DNA from: Qipengyuania sp. ABI-127-1
GTDB taxonomy: Bacteria; Pseudomonadota; Alphaproteobacteria; Sphingomonadales; Sphingomonadaceae
Length of the DNA stretch: 64,000 nt
Reading direction: 5' to 3'
Assembly: GCA_022953095.1 (NCBI GenBank)
Contig: JALJCR010000003.1
Location: 186,001 to 250,000 of the forward strand
Shown here: positions 20,178 through 29,009 of the stretch, one piece after another
Layout: every line of letters starts with the position of its first letter
Position numbering within the stretch: the first letter of the stretch is position 1
Translations under genes and position numbers: made by a program
The notes under the pieces: model-generated
The model's input: only the letters and a program-made list of their open reading frames with translations
Database searches by the model: none
What the model was told of the DNA's origin: nothing

Positions 20178-20906
20178 ATGGCCAGGAACAACCGGCGCCG
20201 GAGAAAGTCCCGCCTCCCGAAGGCTCTTTCGCGTGGGGGCAAGCCAGTACTGGTCCTGCTGGTCGTTGCCGCAATCGGAGCTTCCTATGCCTGGCACGAA
20301 GGGCGCAATTGGCGGCCTGACGAAGCACTGTGGCCGGATCAGGGTGCCCTGATCGGTGCGGGCGATGGCGCGGTCGATTTCGATACAATCGCCGGGCTGG
20401 GCGCGAAATTCGTTTATCTCGAGGCGAGCGACGGGGCCGGGCGCACGGACATCGCTTTTGCGCAAAACTTCGCCCGCGCCCGCGCTGCGGGGCTGGAAGT
20501 CGGCGCGGCGCATCGTTTCGACCCTTGCGCTGTCGCCGATGGGCAGTCCGCCAATTACGTCACCATGGTGCCGCGGGACAGCGATCTTCTGCCCCCCGCC
20601 ATCCTGCTTGAGACGACCGCTACAATTTGTCCCTCGCGCGTATCGAAAGCAGCCGTGCAGAGCGAACTGACGACGCTCGTCAACCAGATCGAGGCGCATA
20701 GCGGAAAGCCCGTGATCCTCGCACCGTTCGAGGAGTTCGAGGAAGCTTACGCCCCCTCGCGCCGATTCGACCGCCAGCTCTGGCTGACGCGTAGCTGGTT
20801 CGAACCCGACTACGCCACCCGCCCCTGGCTGATGTGGACCGCCAACCGCTGGTATCAGACCGAAGCGGCGCAGTCGCCGTTACGCTGGGTCGTGGTGCAG
20901 CCCTGA
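20178..20906 (+). CDS. GH25 lysozyme-like protein, probably degenerate active site
   Basis: 242 residues. A basic N-terminus and one membrane helix (VLVLLVVAAIGASYAW) precede a GH25-like barrel: AGLGAKFVYLEASDGAGRTDIAFAQNFARARAAGLEVGAAH matches the family well. The usual first-strand Asp motif (D-x-S-x-W-Q) reads LIGAGDG, and the usual L-D-V-E motif appears as ILLE, so at least one catalytic Asp seems lost. It may bind peptidoglycan rather than cleave it. It lies between the UPF0262 gene and cdd, with short gaps. Confidence 0.7.
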   Translation: MARNNRRRRKSRLPKALSRGGKPVLVLLVVAAIGASYAWHEGRNWRPDEALWPDQGALIGAGDGAVDFDTIAGLGAKFVYLEASDGAGRTDIAFAQNFARARAAGLEVGAAHRFDPCAVADGQSANYVTMVPRDSDLLPPAILLETTATICPSRVSKAAVQSELTTLVNQIEAHSGKPVILAPFEEFEEAYAPSRRFDRQLWLTRSWFEPDYATRPWLMWTANRWYQTEAAQSPLRWVVVQP

Positions 20907-20916
20907 GGATATTGCC

Positions 20917-21321
20917 ATGACCGACGAAGATCTTATTGCCGCTGCCCGGGACGCATCGCGCCATTCCTACTCGCCCTATTCGAACTTCGCCGTTGGCGCG
21001 GCGCTGCGCTTTGCCGATGGCAGTGTGGTGACGGGCAGCAATATCGAAAATGCCAGCTATGGCCTCGCGCTGTGTGCCGAAGCGGTGGCTGTGTCGAAAG
21101 CAATGGCGGATGGGGTGCGCGGCGGACTCGAAGCGGTCGCGGTAACCGGCCCGGGGACCGACCCGATCACGCCGTGCGGTCGGTGTCGTCAGGTGCTTAA
21201 CGAACTAGCACAGCTCGGTGGGACCGATCCGGAAATTCTCTGTGTCGGAGCCGAGGAGGTCCGCAAGCTGCGACTTTCCGACCTGCTTCCCCACGCCTTC
21301 GGACCTGCGAGCCTGACATGA
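20917..21321 (+). CDS. cdd: Cytidine deaminase
   Basis: 134 residues. It deaminates cytidine and deoxycytidine for pyrimidine salvage. The zinc and catalytic motifs are intact: CAEAVAVSK (C-A-E) and PCGRCRQVLNE (P-C-x-x-C). SYSPYSNFAVGAAL and GSNIENASYG are the usual substrate-binding blocks. Its stop overlaps the next gene (ATGA). Confidence 0.94.
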   Translation: MTDEDLIAAARDASRHSYSPYSNFAVGAALRFADGSVVTGSNIENASYGLALCAEAVAVSKAMADGVRGGLEAVAVTGPGTDPITPCGRCRQVLNELAQLGGTDPEILCVGAEEVRKLRLSDLLPHAFGPASLT

Positions 21322-22337
21322 TCGCGCGCCGCGCCGCGCTTGGTCTGATGGGCGGGCTGGCGGGGGCGGCGCTGATGCCGATCGCAGCGACTGCGAGGAC
21401 CCCGCGCAAACCACCGCGCCTGCGCCAGGGCGACACGGTCGGCCTTGTGGCCCCCGCGAGTGCAGTGACGGTGCCTTACGAACTCGACCGGGCAATCCAC
21501 TGGGTCGAAGGCATGGGCCTCGTTCCGAAGATCGGACGACACGTCGCGGATCAGGACGGATATCTGGCCGGAAGAGATATCGATCGGGCGGCGGACATCG
21601 ATGCCATGTTCGCCGACCCCGAAGTCCGCGCCATTTTCGCGGTACGCGGCGGATGGGGCGGCGCGCGTATCCTGCCTCTTCTCGACTGGGCTTCGATCCG
21701 TACCACCCCCAAGCTGTTGATCGGCTACAGCGATACCACCGCGCTGCATCTGGCCATTGCGGCGCGCGCCGGATTCCCCACGCTACATGCGCCCAATGCC
21801 GCGAGCCGATGGGAGGCGGCGAGCTGGGAGAGCCTGTGGCATATTGCCTTTGCCGGCGCCACGCCGGTACTCGGCGGCGAGGACGTCGAGCGCGCTTCGG
21901 GCCGGGTGGCGCGCATACTGGTACCCGGGTCTACGCGCGGGCGGCTGCTGGGCGGGAACCTGACGATCCTCTCCACGCTGATGGCCACCGGCTGGCTACC
22001 TGCTTTCGACGGCGCGATCCTCTTCCTCGAAGATATCGGCGAGGAACCCTACCGTGTCGACCGCATGCTCCAGCACTTGAAGCTCGCGGGCATATTCGAC
22101 CGGGTAAGCGGCGTCGTTTTCGGACAGTGCACGCGCTGCACCTCGCCCGACCCGGATTATGCGGGCTTTTTGCTGGACGATGTGATCGACCGGCATCTGG
22201 GTGGGCTCGATAAGCCGGTGATTGCCGGCTTCAACACCGGCCACGTGACCAACCAGCTTACATTGCCGGTCAATGTTCCGGTCGAACTCGATACCGCCTC
22301 GCGCACGCTGCGGATGCTCGAACCCGCAGTTGGCTGA
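21318..22337 (+). CDS. LD-carboxypeptidase (MEROPS S66, muramoyltetrapeptide carboxypeptidase)
   Basis: 339 residues. The N-terminus IARRAALGLMGGLAGAALMPIAATAR looks like a twin-arginine export signal, unlike the cytoplasmic E. coli LdcA. The S66 triad is visible: Ser in LLIGYSDTTALHLA, Glu in LFLEDIGEEPYRVDRML and His in GFNTGHVTNQLTLPV. It removes the terminal D-Ala from murein tetrapeptides, here probably in the periplasm. It is coupled to cdd by an ATGA overlap. Confidence 0.88.
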   Translation: MIARRAALGLMGGLAGAALMPIAATARTPRKPPRLRQGDTVGLVAPASAVTVPYELDRAIHWVEGMGLVPKIGRHVADQDGYLAGRDIDRAADIDAMFADPEVRAIFAVRGGWGGARILPLLDWASIRTTPKLLIGYSDTTALHLAIAARAGFPTLHAPNAASRWEAASWESLWHIAFAGATPVLGGEDVERASGRVARILVPGSTRGRLLGGNLTILSTLMATGWLPAFDGAILFLEDIGEEPYRVDRMLQHLKLAGIFDRVSGVVFGQCTRCTSPDPDYAGFLLDDVIDRHLGGLDKPVIAGFNTGHVTNQLTLPVNVPVELDTASRTLRMLEPAVG

Positions 22338-22394
22338 CCCTGCTTGCCTTTTCCATTCGGCGCGGTTTAAGCCTCGCCCTCGAGGGAGATTTTC

Positions 22395-23699
22395 ATGACT
22401 GCTCGAACCTTACGCCGTGCAGCGCTCGCGGCTGGTGCCATCCTGGCTTGCGCGGCGAGCGGCGCCGGAGCGCAGGATCGCGCGACGGCTTTCACCGGCG
22501 CAACGATCCACACCATGGCGGGGCCGACCATCGAAAATGGCACGCTGGTTATCGAGGATGGCAGGATAGTGGCCGTGGGCGCCGATGTGGCCGTGCCTGC
22601 CGACGCCGACACTCGCGATGCCAGCGGCATGGTCATCATGCCGGGTATCGTCGATACGCATTCGCATATCGGTTCGGTCGCGGGGGCTGACCGATCTTCG
22701 CCCATCCAGCCTGATGTGCGCGCGATGGACGCGATCAATCCCAAGGATGCGAGCATCGCCAAGGCGCGGGCGGGCGGCGTCACCACCGCCAATGTCATGC
22801 CCGGTTCCGGCTGGCTGGTCAGCGGCCAGACCTTCTATATGCGGCTGCGCGAAGGCAACACGATCGAGGACATCGCCTGGTACTTTCCCGACGGGGCGGT
22901 CATGGGTGGACTCAAGATGGCCAATGGCACCAATCCGATTGGCAATACGCCAGGGTTTCCCGGCACGCGCGCCAAATCCGCGGCGCTTGCGCGGGCGGCC
23001 TTCGCCGAGGCGCAGAGCTATTGCAAAGGGGACCGCAAGAAGGTTGACCTCGGCAAGGAAGCACTCTGCGAAGTGCTGTCGGGCAGGCGGCTCGTCCATT
23101 TCCATACGCACCGCGCCGACGACATCATGACCGTGCTGCGGCTGCAGCGCGAGTTCGGATTCAAGGTGCTGATCCAGCACGGGATGGAAGCCTGGAAGGT
23201 CGCAGAGGAACTGGCGGCGGCGGGTATTCCCGTGTCGAACATCCTCGTCGACAGCCCGGGCGGCAAGCTGGAGGCGATGGAATCGCGGCTGGAGACGGCC
23301 GGAATTCTCGAACGTGCCGGGGTCCTCACCTCGCTCCATTCGGATGACGGGATCATCGACAGCCGCCTGATGTTCCGTCAGGCGGGCATCGCGGTGCGCG
23401 GCGGGATGAGCCGCGAAGGCGCGCTGCGGGCGCTGACGATCAACGGGGCGAAGCAGCTTGGGCTCGATGACCGGGTCGGCAGTCTTGAACCCGGCAAGGA
23501 TGCCGATTTCCTGATCCTCGATGGCGATCCGCTGTCGGTTTACACCGACCTCATGGAAACCTGGGTCGAGGGACGAAAGCTCTTCGATCGCAGCACCGAA
23601 GAGGGCAGGCTGATGGCCGAGGGCGGTTATGGCGCGGGCAATCCGATGGAGCTTGCGCATCATCACTGGGAAGTCGCCGAAGCGGAGACCGCACAATGA
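22395..23699 (+). CDS. Exported amidohydrolase, catalytic type
   Basis: 434 residues with a signal peptide ending ASGAGA-Q. It is a TIM-barrel metal-dependent hydrolase with all expected ligands: DTHSHIG after strand 1, RLVHFHTHRADDIM, LIQHGMEAW and SLHSDDGIIDSRLM. The C-terminal GLDDRVGSLEPGKDADFLILDGDPL closes the composite beta-sandwich typical of imidazolonepropionase-like and prolidase-like amidohydrolases. The substrate is unknown. The stop overlaps the next gene (ATGA), a paralogue lacking the metal ligands. Confidence 0.88.
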   Translation: MTARTLRRAALAAGAILACAASGAGAQDRATAFTGATIHTMAGPTIENGTLVIEDGRIVAVGADVAVPADADTRDASGMVIMPGIVDTHSHIGSVAGADRSSPIQPDVRAMDAINPKDASIAKARAGGVTTANVMPGSGWLVSGQTFYMRLREGNTIEDIAWYFPDGAVMGGLKMANGTNPIGNTPGFPGTRAKSAALARAAFAEAQSYCKGDRKKVDLGKEALCEVLSGRRLVHFHTHRADDIMTVLRLQREFGFKVLIQHGMEAWKVAEELAAAGIPVSNILVDSPGGKLEAMESRLETAGILERAGVLTSLHSDDGIIDSRLMFRQAGIAVRGGMSREGALRALTINGAKQLGLDDRVGSLEPGKDADFLILDGDPLSVYTDLMETWVEGRKLFDRSTEEGRLMAEGGYGAGNPMELAHHHWEVAEAETAQ

Positions 23700-24916
23700 A
23701 CGCCCCTATCGCCAAACTCGCCGCGATCATGCTGGCGATCGCTCCCACCAGCCTTGCCGCGCAGGATATCGCGGTTCGCGCCGAAACCCTGCACACCATG
23801 GAAGGCGCCGCAATCGCGGACGGTGTGGTGGTTATCCGGGACGGCAAGATCGCCGCTGTCGGGCCTGCCGCCTCTACCGTGGTTCCCGACGGTCTCGAAG
23901 TTCTCACTGCCACGGTCGCGACGCCCGGTTTCGTCGATGCGCGTACGGTGGTGGGCCTCGCGGGGTTCATGAACCAAGCGCACGACCAGGACCAGCTCGA
24001 TACCGGCTCTCCGCTTCAGCCGCATCTGCGGGCCATCGATGGATACAATCCGGATGAGGATCTGGTCGATTGGTTGCGCGGTTTCGGGGTGACGACGATC
24101 CATACGGGACACGGCCCTGGGGCCGTGGTTTCAGGCCAGACGATGGTCGCCAAGACATGGGCGAAGACTGCCGATGCAGCGGTGATCGTTCCGCGCGCTA
24201 TGATCGCGGCCAATCTGGGGGCCAATGCGCTCGACCGCGAGAAGGGGCCTGGAACGCGGCCCAAGCAGATCGCTCTCCTTCGTTCCGCGCTCACCGCGGC
24301 CCGCACACCCAAACCGCCCCGCAACGGTGCGGACAAGGACGATGCGGAGACCTTCGAAAAGCTCGATGCGAGGGTATGGAAGGATGTCCTCGCCCGCCGC
24401 GTGCCGCTGATGATTACCGCCAACCGCGCTCAGGACATCATGTCGGCCCTGCGGTTGAAGGAAGAGTTCGACATCGACGTGGTGATCGATGGCGGGGCGG
24501 AAAGCTATCTCCTGATCGACGAACTGCGCGATGCGGGCGTCACCGTTATTCTGCACCCGACCATGGCGCGTCATTATGGCGATATGGAAAATGCCAGCTT
24601 CGCCACCGCCGCCAAGCTGCGCAATGCGGGTATCCCTTTCGCCCTGCAGTCCGGCTATGAAGGATATGTTCCCAAGACGCGCGTCATTCTGTGGGAAGCA
24701 GGGTGGGCGGCTGCCAACGGCCTGTCACCAGAAGCCGCCCTGGGAACGATCACGTCGGATGCGGCCAGGGCAATCGGGGTCGATGATCGCGTGGGCTCGC
24801 TAAAGGTCGGCAAGGATGGCGATGTGGTGCTGTTCGACGGCGATCCGCTCGAATACACCAGCCACGTCACGGGTGTGGTAATCGAAGGCCGGGTGGCGAG
24901 CCGCGAGAAGCGCTGA
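23696..24916 (+). CDS. Exported amidohydrolase paralogue, predicted pseudoenzyme
   Basis: 406 residues with a signal peptide (MLAIAPTSLAAQ). It aligns over its length with the preceding amidohydrolase, but each metal position is changed: DTHSHI becomes DARTVV, HFHTHRADDIM becomes MITANRAQDIM, IQHGMEA becomes IDGGAES, and LHSDDG becomes LQSGYEG. The fold-defining ends (PGFVDA, GVDDRVGSLKVGKDGDVVLFDGDPL) remain. It is probably a non-catalytic partner of its coupled neighbour, perhaps forming a heteromer. Confidence 0.82.
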   Translation: MNAPIAKLAAIMLAIAPTSLAAQDIAVRAETLHTMEGAAIADGVVVIRDGKIAAVGPAASTVVPDGLEVLTATVATPGFVDARTVVGLAGFMNQAHDQDQLDTGSPLQPHLRAIDGYNPDEDLVDWLRGFGVTTIHTGHGPGAVVSGQTMVAKTWAKTADAAVIVPRAMIAANLGANALDREKGPGTRPKQIALLRSALTAARTPKPPRNGADKDDAETFEKLDARVWKDVLARRVPLMITANRAQDIMSALRLKEEFDIDVVIDGGAESYLLIDELRDAGVTVILHPTMARHYGDMENASFATAAKLRNAGIPFALQSGYEGYVPKTRVILWEAGWAAANGLSPEAALGTITSDAARAIGVDDRVGSLKVGKDGDVVLFDGDPLEYTSHVTGVVIEGRVASREKR

Positions 24917-24988
24917 TAGCGGGCTTCCCGTTAACCGCTTTTTGAGTGGAATCGCGCTATTGCGGGTGTGTCAGGAGACATACCCAAG

Positions 24989-25162
24989 ATGAAATTCGTT
25001 GCCCTTGAATCGCGTGGCGGTAACTATCTCGTGGTCGCTTCGAACGTGGCCTGGCTGCGTGCGGCGGAGAACGGTCAGACAAGTGTCGGCATTGTCGGCG
25101 GCCAGCCTTTGCTGGTTACCGGAACCGTAGAGCAGGTCGCGCAAAAAATTCTGGCAGGTTGA
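24989..25162 (+). CDS. Small conserved-looking protein of unknown function
   Basis: 57 residues: a compact fold reading KFVALESRGGNYLVVASNVAWL, then a second half ending VEQVAQKILAG. The ATG has AGGAGA ten bases upstream. The beta-rich pattern with a closing helix loosely resembles FlbD or LytTR-like small proteins, but no family can be assigned. It stands alone between the amidohydrolase pair and a convergent secreted protein. Confidence 0.65.
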   Translation: MKFVALESRGGNYLVVASNVAWLRAAENGQTSVGIVGGQPLLVTGTVEQVAQKILAG

Positions 25163-25166
25163 TCGG

Positions 25167-25523
25167 TCAGTTTTCGTAACAGCGAATCCACCGCTTCGCG
25201 CCCTGCCATTCTACCGTGCCGTCATAGCGGTCCTCATTGTATCTGGCGCGGAGCGTGACCAGCGTCTCGAGCGCGTTCGCGTCGGTCAGCAACAGGCGCA
25301 GTTCTTCGTCATCGAGCCACCATTGAGGGGCGTTGACGGGAATGGTCCTACCCTTGGCGCGTAACTGCGTGGAGATGATCGGCGCGCCGGGCACATGGCC
25401 GATCCCCACCGCTATCTCGAGATCGCTGCCATCCGCAGTGCGACATATATACCCGCCGGTCGCTTGCGCCGGGGCGGCCAGCGCAAGCGAAAAGGCGGCT
25501 GCGAGGAAGAGAGATTTTCGCAT
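25167..25523 (-). CDS. Small secreted protein of unknown function
   Basis: 118 residues. A clear signal peptide (RKSLFLAAAFSLALAAPAQA) precedes a mature part of about 97 residues with two cysteines (YICRT and WIRCYEN) placed to form a disulphide linking both ends. A central segment is Leu-rich (EELRLLLTDANALETLVTLRARYNEDRYDGTVEW). The start at 25523 follows the signal-peptide pattern; a longer frame to 25541 is possible. No family was recognised. Confidence 0.7.
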   Translation of the reverse strand: MRKSLFLAAAFSLALAAPAQATGGYICRTADGSDLEIAVGIGHVPGAPIISTQLRAKGRTIPVNAPQWWLDDEELRLLLTDANALETLVTLRARYNEDRYDGTVEWQGAKRWIRCYEN

Positions 25524-25568
25524 CCCGGGGGCGATACGCAATAGCTGCTGAACGGCTGCTGGCCGCGA

Positions 25569-26708
25569 TCAGCCTTCGCGCGTCTCCATCCATTCAAGCA
25601 ATGCCGCGAGGCAATCGCGCGCGAGCAGTTTGCAGCGTTCGGGGCTCCAGCCCTGTTCGGGCTCGGGGCTGGCCGGATTGTCCTTGTAGGGCATTTCCAG
25701 CGTCATCGCGGTCGCGCCGAAGCGCTCGGCCACCTGGTTGGTGCTCATCGACAGGTTCGCCTTGCCGGGCGCCGCCTTGGTGTAGCCCTGCTCGGTCTGG
25801 AAGTCCGGCGTCCGACGGTCGAGGATCGCCTCGTAGCGATAGTAGCGATTGCCCTGTTCCTCGGTCCAGCCGGGGATGCCTTCATAGCCAGCAAGGAAGC
25901 TGACGGGAATAGCCTCGTCGCCATGCACGTCCATTGCGAAATCGACGCCGGTCTCGTCCATCCGGTTGCGGATTGCGAGCACTTCGGGCGATTTCTCGGC
26001 GGTCGGCTCGGCCCATTCGCGATTGAGATTGGTGCCCGCCGCATTGACGCGCAGATTGCCGCGTGTCGATCCGTCGGGGTTGCAATTGGGCACGATGTGC
26101 AGGCGGCAACGCTTGCGCAATTCGCGGCCCACGCTGTCGGCGGGATCGGTCAGCACTTCGAGCGCGCCCTCCATCCACCATTCGGCCTGCGTCTCGCCCG
26201 GATGCTGGCGGGCATAAAGCCATACCTTGAATTCACCTTCGCCCATTTCGAGGCTGTCGAGCGGCTGCCCGTCGAGCGTGGTGCCGAGCTGGACGTAGTC
26301 GACGCCTTCCGATGCGGCGGCCTCGGCGATCAGATCGTGGTGGCGCTCCATCGAATAGGGCGCGAAATAGGCGAACCACGCGATGTCGCTTGCCGGGGTG
26401 TAGCGGATCGTCAGCGTGCCGCCATGTTCGTTATTATCGTAGGTCGAAGCGGCACGGCCCCAATAGTCGCGGTCTTCCGATACGCAGCTATCATAGCCGG
26501 GCCAGCCGCCCGGATAGGCACTTTCCTCGAGACCCGTGATCTTGAGAACGAGTTCCCGCCCCGCCGCGCCCGAAACGCGGAAATGGTACCATTGCTTGAA
26601 TTCGCTGCTTGTGTCTTTCGGGATCGCCAGCATGGCACTGGCGCCGTCCACCGACAGGACTTCGATATTGCCACTGTCGAAGGCGGAATCGATCCGGATA
26701 TCGCTCAC
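25569..26708 (-). CDS. M14 family zinc carboxypeptidase (cytosolic carboxypeptidase type)
   Basis: 379 residues. The N-terminal beta domain ([35 protein letters not shown]) and the zinc site [16 protein letters not shown] (HxxE), the arginine region [10 protein letters not shown] and third ligand [10 protein letters not shown] match the AGBL/CCP-like M14 subfamily. The catalytic Glu is likely in ALEMPYKDN. There is no signal peptide, so it is cytosolic. Bacterial members are mostly uncharacterised. The start codon is GTG at 26708, overlapping the stop of the upstream DUF4136 gene (GTGA). Confidence 0.88.
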   Translation of the reverse strand: MSDIRIDSAFDSGNIEVLSVDGASAMLAIPKDTSSEFKQWYHFRVSGAAGRELVLKITGLEESAYPGGWPGYDSCVSEDRDYWGRAASTYDNNEHGGTLTIRYTPASDIAWFAYFAPYSMERHHDLIAEAAASEGVDYVQLGTTLDGQPLDSLEMGEGEFKVWLYARQHPGETQAEWWMEGALEVLTDPADSVGRELRKRCRLHIVPNCNPDGSTRGNLRVNAAGTNLNREWAEPTAEKSPEVLAIRNRMDETGVDFAMDVHGDEAIPVSFLAGYEGIPGWTEEQGNRYYRYEAILDRRTPDFQTEQGYTKAAPGKANLSMSTNQVAERFGATAMTLEMPYKDNPASPEPEQGWSPERCKLLARDCLAALLEWMETREG

Positions 26709-27310
26709 TCGCTAACCTCTACTTCTATCGTTTCGCCATTGTTGCCGGGAAATTCCCGGAACAGCGCGGAGGCGACCGTCTGAGCGTTCGCCGATCCGCG
26801 TGCAAGGGGTGAATTTTCGGGCGGCTGGAAATCGGCGCGGCCTTCCCAGATGCTCTGGCCGCTGGCCTTGTCGCGAATGGTCACGGCAAGCTCCGTGCCG
26901 AGACGATCCTTCGGCCCGCCTCCCAGATTGATGCCAATGCCCACACCGACGCCCGAGCCGTAACTGCCGGTCGATCCGCCGACCCCGACGCTGACTGGGT
27001 TGCGCCTGCCAGCGCTGCCGATGACATATCTCTCGAGCGAGATCTGGGCGATCTGGCCCGCGCTGCCCCGGTCGCTTTCCACATAGCCGAGGCGCCGCAG
27101 TTCGTCGGCGACCGCTGCCTTGTAGGGCGCCAGCGCAAGACTGTCTTCTTGAACACCCGCAGCAGTTTCAACGAAGATGCGTCCCTGGCCTAGCTGTGCC
27201 ATGCGGTCGGGCGCGACGAAGCGGGTCACTTCAACCGGGCCGGGCGGAGTGGTGCAAGCGGCCAGCGTCAGGGCTGCAGTAATGCCTAGGGCGAGGGGAA
27301 GCGGTTTCAT
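26705..27310 (-). CDS. DUF4136 family lipoprotein
   Basis: 201 residues. The signal with lipobox ALTLAACT predicts an acylated Cys. The mature part runs [23 protein letters not shown], then [31 protein letters not shown], matching DUF4136, followed by a Gly/Ser/Val-rich stretch ([27 protein letters not shown]) and a C-terminal beta segment. The function is unknown; such proteins are envelope-anchored. The true start is the ATG at 27310; the frame continues antisense through galE but that part is not real. Confidence 0.82.
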   Translation of the reverse strand: MKPLPLALGITAALTLAACTTPPGPVEVTRFVAPDRMAQLGQGRIFVETAAGVQEDSLALAPYKAAVADELRRLGYVESDRGSAGQIAQISLERYVIGSAGRRNPVSVGVGGSTGSYGSGVGVGIGINLGGGPKDRLGTELAVTIRDKASGQSIWEGRADFQPPENSPLARGSANAQTVASALFREFPGNNGETIEVEVSE

Positions 27311-27417
27311 GGTCAGCGATCCTTCTTGCGTGTTGAGCCCGATTGCTTGCCCTGACAACGCATGGGCAAACAATTCCGCACCGGAAGGCGTTTCCACGCG
27401 CGTTAGGGCGTTGCCGT

Positions 27418-27429
27418 TACCAATTGGTA
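27418..27429. promoter_or_regulatory. 12-bp palindrome upstream of galE
   Basis: TACCAATTGGTA is a perfect palindrome placed 17 bases before the galE start, in the divergent promoter region shared with the DUF4136 gene. It could be an operator, but no second copy was noticed. Confidence 0.3.
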
Positions 27430-27445
27430 TGTTACTGCGCAGACC

Positions 27446-28456
27446 ATGAGCGATACGAGCAAAGTGCCCGTGCTGGTTACCGGCGGGGCAGGGTATATCG
27501 GCAGCCATGCGGTGCTCGCCCTGCGCGATGCAGGCTGGCCGGTGGCCGTGATCGACAATCTGTCGACCGGCTTCGCCTTCGCCGTGCCCGACGATGTGCC
27601 GCTCTATGAAGGGGATATTGCCGACACCATCCTGCTCGAACAGATCTTCGCGGAGCAGGGGATCAAGGCGATCATGCATTTCGCTGGATCGATCATCGTG
27701 CCCGAATCGGTCGAGAACCCGCTGAAATATTACGACAACAACACGGTGAGGAGCCGCGCGCTTATCGAGGCGGCGGTCGCGGGCGGGGTCGAGCATTTCA
27801 TCTTCAGTTCGACCGCCGCGACTTACGGTACGCCGGAAACCTCGCCCGTTTCCGAGGACAGCCCCAAGCGCCCGATCAATCCCTATGGCTGGTCGAAGCT
27901 GATGACCGAGCAGATGCTGTCCGATGCCAGCGCGGCGCATGGGTTCAATTTCTGTGCGCTCAGATATTTCAATGTCGCGGGCGCCGATCCGCAGGCCCGG
28001 ACCGGCCAGTCCACTGCCGGAGCCACGCATCTGATCAAGGTCGCCTGCGAAGCGGCCACAGGAAAGCGCGACAGCGTGGCGGTGTTCGGCACCGATTACG
28101 ACACGCCCGACGGCACCGGCGTGCGCGACTATATCCATGTCAGCGATCTGGCGAATGCGCATCTGCTTGCGCTCGAAGCGCTGATCGAACAGCCCGGTCG
28201 CTCGCTGACGATGAATTGCGGCTATGGGCGCGGCTTCTCGGTGCTCGAAGTGCTCGACGCGGTGGACCGGGTGACCAACCAGACGATCGCCCGCCGGATG
28301 GAGCCACGCCGGGCGGGCGACCCGGCAGAGCTCGTTTCCGACCCTTCGCGGATACGCGAAACGCTGCCGTGGCGGCCCAAGCATGCCGATCTCGGCGATA
28401 TCATCGCGCATGCATTGCAATGGGAGCGCAAGCTGTCCGAATTGCGCGGCGAGTGA
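27446..28456 (+). CDS. galE: UDP-glucose 4-epimerase
   Basis: 336 residues. The NAD-binding motif VLVTGGAGYIGSHAV, the Ser-Tyr-Lys site (FSSTAATYGTPE, then NPYGWSKLMTEQML) and RYFNVAGADP are all present. It interconverts UDP-glucose and UDP-galactose for surface polysaccharide. The start follows no strong ribosome binding site. It is divergent from the DUF4136/M14 pair and runs toward the tol operon. Confidence 0.94.
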   Translation: MSDTSKVPVLVTGGAGYIGSHAVLALRDAGWPVAVIDNLSTGFAFAVPDDVPLYEGDIADTILLEQIFAEQGIKAIMHFAGSIIVPESVENPLKYYDNNTVRSRALIEAAVAGGVEHFIFSSTAATYGTPETSPVSEDSPKRPINPYGWSKLMTEQMLSDASAAHGFNFCALRYFNVAGADPQARTGQSTAGATHLIKVACEAATGKRDSVAVFGTDYDTPDGTGVRDYIHVSDLANAHLLALEALIEQPGRSLTMNCGYGRGFSVLEVLDAVDRVTNQTIARRMEPRRAGDPAELVSDPSRIRETLPWRPKHADLGDIIAHALQWERKLSELRGE

Positions 28457-28544
28457 CGCAGCGCCGGTTGGTCGCTCGAAAACGGCGGTTCGTCGTTCAG
28501 CATTGCCGCCGGACTCGCGGCTCGTCTAGAGGGCGCGCTTGCCT

Positions 28545-29009
28545 ATGACCTTGCCCTCTTTCCCCGATGGAACGCTCGATGGCGACCGGCATCTTTATGC
28601 CGTGCGCGTCTATTACGAGGATACCGACCTCTCGGGCATCACCTATCACGCCAATTACCTGCGCTGGTTCGAACGCGCGCGGAGCGATTTGCTGCGCCGC
28701 CTCGAGATAGACCAGCGCGCGGCGATCGAGGCGGGCGAGGGTGCCTATGCGGTATCGGAAATCAACCTGAAGTATCTGCGCCCAGCGCGGCTCGACGATG
28801 ATGTGCTGATCGAGACGCGCTGCAACGAGATGCGCGCCGCTTCGTGCAGAATGCACCAGCTTGCGTTCAGGTTGGCAGGTGAAGAGCGCGAGTTACTTGC
28901 CGAGGCACATTTGCGCGTCGGCTTCGTTTCACCCGAAGGCAGGCCCAAACGCCAGCCGGAGGAATGGCGCGCGGCCTTCGCGCGGTTTGTCGGGCAAGGG
29001 GATTCATGA
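28545..29009 (+). CDS. ybgC: Tol-Pal associated acyl-CoA thioesterase YbgC
   Basis: 154 residues with a hot-dog fold. The diagnostic VRVYYEDTDLSGITYHANYLRWFERAR carries the catalytic Asp of the 4-hydroxybenzoyl-CoA thioesterase class. It is the first gene of the Tol-Pal operon, overlapping tolQ by ATGA. The ATG at 28545 is favoured over a TTG six bases earlier, with tagaggg upstream. YbgC hydrolyses short or acyl-ACP-bound thioesters; its link to the Tol machine is not settled. Confidence 0.93.
   Translation: MTLPSFPDGTLDGDRHLYAVRVYYEDTDLSGITYHANYLRWFERARSDLLRRLEIDQRAAIEAGEGAYAVSEINLKYLRPARLDDDVLIETRCNEMRAASCRMHQLAFRLAGEERELLAEAHLRVGFVSPEGRPKRQPEEWRAAFARFVGQGDS

Noticed and set aside
24918..24944. 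Terminator after the amidohydrolase pair
   Set aside because: The possible stem AGCGG/CCGCT is only 5 bp despite a following T run; too weak to list.
27311..28420. N-terminal 370 residues of a long frame continuing the DUF4136 gene
   Set aside because: Antisense to galE; the real lipoprotein signal begins at 27310.
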